Assembly: GCA_036417435.1 (NCBI GenBank)
Contig: CM070903.1
Location: forward strand, 79,539,501 to 79,603,500
Origin: Inia geoffrensis
Taxonomy: Eukaryota > Chordata > Mammalia > Artiodactyla > Iniidae
Direction of reading: 5' to 3'
DNA length: 64,000 bases
Part shown: piece by piece, positions 58,005 through 64,000 of the stretch
How positions within the stretch are numbered: the first letter of the stretch is position 1
Layout of the letters: each line of letters begins with the position of its first letter
Notes under the pieces: generated by a model
Seen by the model: only the letters and a program-made list of their open reading frames with translations
The model's database searches: none
What the model was told of the DNA's origin: nothing
Translations under genes and position numbers: made by a program

Positions 58005-58405
58005 AAGATGATGAGGTCATCACTCAACATAAAAAGACAAAGCTGTGTTTTTTATTTACTAGAGTAAGGGAGACATCTGTTCTCAGAGAACAGTCTCTGA
58101 AAGAACAGACAGCTCACACTTTGGAAAGCGTGGACTTTCAGAAATGTAAGCACATTGACATAAGCTGGAAATGTGTGCTTAACTCAGGTAAGACTGCTAT
58201 TGACAGATTGGCACTCAGAGGTGGGTTTATTAGAGTATGTACGTCACTGATTGGCTGACTTCTAAATGAGAAGGATGATATCAAATTCGTTCTCTTACAA
58301 AAGTGTGCTCACTAGGCAAGTTATTGTTGTTTATTTGGACAAGCTTGGAATTGGTTCTTGTTATGGCTACAGAATAATCAACCTTTTCCTTCATGAAAAC
58401 TTTTT
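58005..58405. other. Unidentified insertion in the old L1
   Basis: L1 text stops near 'cacacagttcatcc' and resumes near 'catcaattcctttgttc'. The 400 bases between match no repeat I recognise. They hold the perfect palindrome CTGTTCTCAGAGAACAG at 58077-58093, inside a larger GAGAC...GTCTC hairpin, and an imperfect hairpin at 58144-58188 (TAAGCACATT against AATGTGTGCTTA). Confidence 0.5.
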
Positions 58406-59089
58406 AAAACATCAATTCCTTTGTTCTATTTGTCTAACCAAGTACCAATATAACACTGTGTTAATTACTGTAAATTTAGATGAGTCTCAATATCTGGTAT
58501 CACAAGTTCTCCCACTTCATTCTTTGTTTCTTCGAGTGCCTTGAGTATTGTCTATTTTACTTATGTATAAATTATAGAAAATGCTTTTTAAAATTATACA
58601 CACACAAATTTGTGATGTTGCTTTTATTCTATTGAAACTCCAGATCAATTGTAGAAAACTGACATCTCTACATTATTGGCTCTTCTAATCCAAGGATATG
58701 GTGTATTTTTTTTCATTTGTTTATATCTTCCTTCACGTCACTCAAAAATTTTTAGGTTTTCTTCATCTTGTGCATCTTTTACTAGCTTTATTAGCAGGTA
58801 CATCCTATTATTTCATAGTACAGAGAATGGCATATTTATTTCTTAACTGCTTGTTTCTGGTAGTGTTTTGCAATTGATTTGTGTACATTGATTTTGTAAC
58901 TAGCAATATTGTTAACTTTTCTTACTTATTTTCATTATTTATCAATAGATTTGGGGAAATTTGCCATGTACACAATAATGTATCCAGTTTTGCTTCTTCC
59001 TTTCCCATTCTTTTAACTTTTATCTCTTTATCTTGTCTCTTGCTTCACTGGCTGAGACCTCTGGTACAATGTTGAATAGAAGTTGCGAG

Positions 59090-59480
59090 AGCCAGAATTG
59101 CCCTGGCCACATTTTGGACTACATTTCCGAGCTTCTTTCTGTAATTACAGGTGGACATATGACTGAATATTTATCAATGGAATTTGAGGGAAAAATGTGG
59201 CATGCTACTTCCAGGATTTATCCATCAAATAATTACATGTAATATTTCAATTTCCCCCTCTCTTTTTCTATTTGTTAGAGGGAGAAGGCTCTGAGAACCT
59301 ACAGGACAGCAAGCTACAAGATGAAAGGAACCTAGGTACTTGAATGCCATATAGATTGTCAACTAATCAGGATACTCATGCTGCATGGTCAGATAGTGAG
59401 GACTGAATTTTATTAAGTTACTTAGCTTTTGGATTTTATTTGGTATATGAACTAGAAAGCATTTCCTTAATTACATACAT
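59090..59480 (+). repeat. Old dispersed repeat, family uncertain (copy 3)
   Basis: 'catatgactgaatatttatcaatgg', 'aaatgtggcatgctacttccagg', 'agctacaagatgaaaggaacctagg' follow the layout of copy 2 at 26340. It separates the two parts of the old L1. Confidence 0.45.
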
Positions 59481-60679
59481 TTAGTTTATTAATTTCAGCC
59501 TTTCTTCCTTTCTAAAATATGCATTTAGAAGGCTAAAAATTTCTTTGTAAATACTGCTTTAGCCACATTCCACAAGTTTTAGTATGTAATGTAGTATTTT
59601 CATTTGCTTAGTTCAAAATATTTTCTAATTTCCATTTAATTTCTTCTTTAATTTCTAATATAGAAATGCACTTTTCATTTCAAACATGGATGTTTTCAAG
59701 TTATCTTTAAAGTATGTATTTCTAGCTTAATTATATTGTCTTCAATGTTCTGTATATATTGAATCCTCAAACAATTGTTAAAACCTACTACCCAAATTAA
59801 GGTCAATTTTTATAAGCAGCTATAAGAATAGGTACTCAGAAAGAGTGTTCTGCAGTCATTGGATGCAATGTTCTACATGTCCTTTAGGTCTAGTTTGTGA
59901 CAATAGTGCTTAACTATACTCTATCCTTACTGGGTATTGATCTGATTTGCTTGATCTACCAATTACTCAGAGAAATTTGTTAAAATCTCCTACTGTGATT
60001 GTGGAATTCTTTTATTGCTCTTACAACTCTACTGGTTTTTTGCTTTCTACATCTTGAAGCTATGTTATTAGCTGAATATAAATTAAAAATTGTAACTTCC
60101 TACTGAATTAAAATGCCTTATCATTATAAAATGACTCTCTTTTACTTTAATAATGCTTTTTCCTTATACTTTATTGTCTGATATTAGTATAATTTTCTTT
60201 CAGTTAGTAATTTCATAGTATACCTTTTTCTATTCTTTTAGTTTCAAACTTTCTGTGTCTTTATGTTGCATACATACTTTTTAAAAAGTATTAATTATAT
60301 ATTTTTCTAATATAATATGCCTTTATGTTTAATTATATAATTTAATCCATTTAAATTTCAATGTTTTACTAATACACTTTACTATCTTCCTTCATCCTTT
60401 CCATTAAATACTTTCTCTCTTCTTTTTGACTTTCCATTGGAATTTTTTCTAATTATCTTTCACTGTTGACTTGTTTAGAAGTCATGCATTTTATTTCTAT
60501 TTTTCAGTGGCTATTGAGAAAAATTAAAACATAATTAACATATCAAAGTCTACATTTAATTAATACACTTACCCTTTTTCTGAATAGCCTAGGACCTTAA
60601 AACTTTCTTTACCATACCCATGACTTACATGCTACTGTTTTAGTGTATGTTAATTGTCTTTTATTTAACTCCATGATAA

Positions 60680-62200
60680 TTTATTTCCCTAGATCTCACT
60701 GTTGTAATTCTTCTGCACTCTGGCAAAGATGAAATGTCTGACTACAGGGCATCATGTGATCATGCAGCCAGAGCAAGCTGGGTTTCATCAGACTCATAAA
60801 TCATATGGTCAGGTAGACCTAATAATGGTCCATCATGACATGGAGATTGTACACTTGTGATTAGACACAAGCAAGGCTAGAAGACATGACTAAGTCACAT
60901 GAGCAAGTAGCTCAGAAGCCCATGCTATTTATTACTGTTGCACCAACACTTCTTCTTCCACTGACACCTCTGGTTGCATGGGAGTTTTTCCCACCATCTC
61001 ATAGAAAAGGGGAAAATCTGAGCTTGGCTTATGGATAGGTTGGTTCCATATGTGGATGTCACCTGAAAATGGAAAGCAGCTGCACTAAAGCTCCACTCCA
61101 GAGTAACGCTGAAAGATAGTTGTAAGTAGAAATCTTTCTAATGGACAGAGCTTGGGGCTACTATACCTAGTCAACAGCATTATGTGGAAAACAAGTAGTC
61201 TGTGGAAAGAGTATATACATATTCACAGTCAGTAGTAAATGGTCTGGTTGACTGATCAGAGCCTTGGATAGAGAAAGATTGGAAAATCAAGACCAGGAAG
61301 CCTGGGGAAGAAGCTTGTGGATGGACATATGAGAAAGGACAACAAGCGTAAAGAACTTCGCATTGCATCTTAATGCCCACTAGAGAGCACCTGTCATAGA
61401 AGAGTCAATAAACAACCAAGTAGACCAAATCACCTGGCCAGAGGATATCAGCCAGAGGCATTCATTGTCCTCTCCCTGCTCTGCTCAGTGACACCATGGG
61501 TTCATGGGGGAAATAAAAGGGCCACGGAAGTAAGCTTGGAAACAATGGATGGACCCAACATTACGGGCTCTCCCTTACCAAGTCTGATCTAACTACTGCC
61601 ACTGCCTAGTACCCAACATTCCAGAAGAGAAGATCAAAGCTGACCTACAAATATAACTGCATCTCTTGAGGAGACCAAATCATCACTAGGTCATAAGTAA
61701 TTCCAACTTGGAAAAGGTAGAATTTCATAATGGTTGGAACTGACAAATGTGCAGGAAGATATTTTCTTTTCCTGTCTGTAGGGGCCTCACCAAAATCATT
61801 AACAAGGGTTTAAAAAGCATCCAAAATACTGATACATGATCTTATGAAGCAACAACCCATGAAGGAACAAAGGATCCATATTTGCAGCAAGTGTGGTGCA
61901 GTAATCGGTACACAATCAGTGGTCCTATGAATACTGCACGACCCAAACACTGCTGGCATGATGAAACAATGACATGTTCTTTTGAGGACATGGCTCATAT
62001 ACCAGCTTAGAGGTGATACCTGTGAGATTGCACTGGTATCCTTCAGGAAGAGTGTACACGTATGAACGGCTATTACATGGTACTGTCTCTAGTAGGTAGA
62101 ATATAGGACTATAGGAACCATGGGGTGAAAATAAGAGTGTCCTCATTGCCAGTGACACACCTGAGGAATTCATGCTTTATGTCTCTGCAACACTAATCTT
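60680..62200 (+). repeat. ERVL/MaLR-type endogenous retrovirus relic (pol-like part)
   Basis: 'caccaaatcacctggccagagg'-like text at 61420-61445, 'atcagccagaggcattc', 'tggatggacccaacattacgggctc', 'aatcagtggtcc' and 'gtacacgtatgaacggctattac' follow, in order and on the plus strand, an ERVL-class internal region around the integrase. No plus-strand frame of any length remains; the open frames in this interval (61180-61380, 61810-62173) are on the wrong strand. No LTR was identified on either side. This is an ancient, fully decayed copy. Confidence 0.55.
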
Positions 62201-62375
62201 TCTAAGTCTAAAGATCCTCTTTAGTGTCAGGCAAGGGGTTATCTGAAAGAACTGGTAGACAAAGAAGATACCAACTCTCGCAGTTTACAGTGATGGAGAG
62301 AGAGAGGGATATTAAAATATTGCTAGTATAATAGTACAGGTTACTATGAAAACACAGAGAAGAGGATTCTAAGTC

Positions 62376-62378
<3 letters not shown>

Positions 62379-62450
<72 letters not shown>
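62379..62450. repeat. (TA)36 microsatellite
   Basis: 72 bases of perfect TA repeats, fully self-complementary. It makes the odd Ile-Tyr frame at 62378-62593. Confidence 0.98.
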
Positions 62451-62454
<4 letters not shown>

Positions 62455-62459
62455 TGGGC

Positions 62460-62830
62460 AAGGATGAGGTAGGGATTGAAAGAGAATTAGAAAAGACTTC
62501 CAGGGAGAGGTAATGATTGAATTGGATTGTGTAGAAAGAAAAGGCAGTTAAACATGTAGATGTGAAGATGAGAGTCATACGGGCAAATAACACAGAAACT
62601 TGCCTGAGGACACGGAGATGTACAGATTTCCATTCCAGTAAGTGGAACAGAGTTTGTAAGGGAAAGGAATGTGCCAGAAGGTTAAGCTGCAGAGGAAGAC
62701 AGAAGTCAAAGCAGAAGCCTTTAATGCAAAAGGTGCCTGGGGGTAACAGGAAGCCATCAAAGGGTTTTAATCAGGAGAAGGAGGTGGTTCCCTGTGCACT
62801 GAGCAAATTGAACTGAGAACATCCATTCAC
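62460..62830 (+). repeat. Old dispersed repeat, family not named
   Basis: 'agacttccagggagaggtaatg', 'ggaatgtgccagaagg', 'aggaagccatcaaagggttttaatcagg' match the 3' part of the motif seen at 14895. The 5' part lies beyond the TA tract or is lost. Confidence 0.45.
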
Positions 62831-62959
62831 GCATGTCTTGTTCTCATCCCGCTCAGAAAACAAAAACCCTCCCTTTGACAAGGAACCCATATCTTCAAAA
62901 GATTTATAAACTTCTGGAGAAATTCCAGTGTAATACTCCAAGTTCAGAACGAACTGTTC

Positions 62960-62999
62960 TTTTGAGAGAGAGAGAGAGGAGAGGAAGAGAGAAGAGAGA
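62960..62999 (+). repeat. GA-rich simple repeat
   Basis: Purine tract of GAGAGA and GGAAGAGA units. Confidence 0.9.
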
Positions 63000-63609
63000 A
63001 AACTGCCCTTTTGAGAGTGTGTGTTTTTTTACTTTTTGGAGGGGGGAAGAGATTACTTCAGATTTTTGGATAATCAGGCCCTGATTACAGAGGCAGAGGG
63101 TATAATTACTTCAGTAATGAGTTGTTTTAGGAACTAGGATTTCCATTAAGAAAAGAGGACAAGAATATCTACAAGAAAATTCCTCCTGAGCTGGAACACT
63201 GTGTTTTTAGTTTTGCAAAGAGTCACAAATGAGTTACACTAAGGACGACACTTTGCTAAGAGATTACTCTCAGGAAATAAATTAATTAATTAATCAGTTC
63301 ACTAAAATGCACTTGCTAATTGGCCCTCAGTTAAAACTGACTCTATTTGGGGAGCCATTAAGGAACATCTCCCTCATGGAGAATACTTTCTCATTGCCTT
63401 CGGGGTTTCAAAATTAAAGCTCTGATGCGTTAGAAACCTTGTTCCATGGAATATATGCTCCTCTGTGTGGGCCAGCCTCCCTTTGGACTTTTTATATTTA
63501 TCACTAATTAGTCCTTTCTTGGCATTCATGTAGCACTTTTTCACAACCAATCTTTTCATCTGTCTCAACTCGCAGGATTGTAAACACACTAGTCAACAAG
63601 ACTGCGGAT
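63000..63609. other. Gene-free single-copy DNA
   Basis: No gene. A short TTAATTAATTAAT run is at 63281-63294 and a perfect palindrome TCAGTTAAAACTGA is at 63329-63342. Confidence 0.5.
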
Positions 63610-63760
63610 TGCAGGAAGCATGGAATTTTAGTCAGAGGGACTTTGAATTCCAATCCTACCACTTGCTAGTGGCCCAAGACAATGAAACCTCTCTGGGGCT
63701 CAGTTTGTCCACCTGTGAATTGTAGACACGAGGCCCCTGATGGAACGTTCTTACTGAGTT
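63610..63760 (+). repeat. MIR relic
   Basis: 'ggactttgaattccaatcctaccac', 'cttgctagtggcccaag', 'ggggctcagtttgtccacctgtgaattg' follow the sense MIR order. Confidence 0.65.
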
Positions 63761-63764
63761 CCTT

Positions 63765-63940
63765 TGACAAATGATTCTCAACGCAAACCAGACATTAGCA
63801 TCACTTGAGGAGCTTTTTGAAAAGACTTTTGACGGGGTCCCATCTTCACAGATTCTGCTTTAATGGGCCAGGACGTTAGTATTTTTCAAAAACTCCTCAA
63901 GTGATTCAAACATACAATACAGTGGACAGCCACTACCTTC
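63765..63940 (+). repeat. MER5-like hAT MITE relic
   Basis: 'gattctcaacgcaaaccagacattagcatcac', 'ttgaggagctttttgaaaagac' and the inverted end 'aaaaactcctcaagtgattcaaac' show the terminal symmetry of MER5 elements. Confidence 0.6.
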
Positions 63941-64000
63941 AAACAGGCCATCCCAGCCACACACAGGGAACAAGCGCAGAATAAAATGGGCATCAGGCTT

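Larger units (their letters stand above)
56685..60600 (-). repeat. Old L1, antisense, two-part and interrupted
   Basis: 56685-57520 is the 3' side ('tataaatggaatcgtactc', 'ttagcattccatttcatgag'). 57520-59090 is the antisense of ORF2 ('ttgcccatttctttattgtg', 'caccatttgttattcacttacc', 'ctggtacaatgttgaatagaag'). 59490-60560 is the endonuclease side ('gtaaatactgctttagccac', 'ttaaaatctcctactgtgattgtgg'). About 58005-58405 and 59090-59480 are other sequences. The L1 text between the two large parts is missing, so they may come from one element with a deletion or from two. Confidence 0.7.

Noticed and set aside
58077..58093. Glucocorticoid response element
   Set aside because: The half-sites are TGTTCT then AGAACA, an everted order, while the receptor element is AGAACAnnnTGTTCT.
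62378..62593. Ile-Tyr repeat protein
   Set aside because: Translation of the (TA)36 tract.

Overview
The window is nuclear DNA from a placental mammal, almost certainly a cetacean. The best evidence is a set of young tRNA-derived SINEs of the CHR type, which begin GGGCTTCCCTGGTGGC and carry A-box and B-box remnants. They include a long form at 2202-2502 and several shorter forms without its 3' tail. An almost full-length L1 with the 5' end, coding remnants and 3' end typical of whale and dolphin L1s points the same way. Older mammal-wide repeats (L2, MIR, MER5-like, MLT1, ERVL-like, Tigger, old L1) fill much of the rest. I infer an intergenic region or a very long intron. I found no convincing protein-coding gene, no tRNA or rRNA gene, no CpG island and no CRISPR.

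Layout: 1-17,000 is mostly old single-copy DNA with MIR and L2 relics, one rearranged L1 fragment (1228-1843), a MER5-like element, a long CHR SINE and an unusually CpG-retaining unrepeated stretch (7900-8360). 17,000-24,400 is a nest of antisense old L1 sequence with three CHR SINEs, a 129-base homopyrimidine tract and an MLT1-type LTR. 24,400-31,700 is AT-rich, with a Tigger transposon nested inside another repeat, two more SINEs and an old L1 piece. 31,709-39,252 is the dominant feature: a complete L1 insertion (about 7.5 kb including a nested SINE) bounded by a 12-base target-site duplication. Its ORF1 and ORF2 are broken. 39,300-56,600 is mainly single-copy DNA with MIR/L2 relics and a 140-base dispersed duplication. 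56,685-60,600 is another antisense old L1 block with two interruptions. 60,700-62,200 resembles the internal pol region of an ERVL/MaLR-type endogenous retrovirus, heavily decayed. The end holds a (TA)36 tract and more relics.

Nothing here acts as an operon or pathway. The interactions are those of repeats: SINEs that depend on L1 machinery have landed in L1-derived DNA, and each layer dates the one beneath it. I did not find a new biological system. The points most worth checking are the compensating frameshift in the L1 endonuclease, the internal repeat in the L1 5' UTR, the dispersed 140-base duplication, the internally deleted SINE with both target repeats, and two candidate conserved noncoding stretches. 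Repeat family names are from recognition by eye. Boundaries of old elements (L2, MIR, old L1, ERVL-like) are approximate; boundaries of elements with target-site duplications are exact to a base or two.
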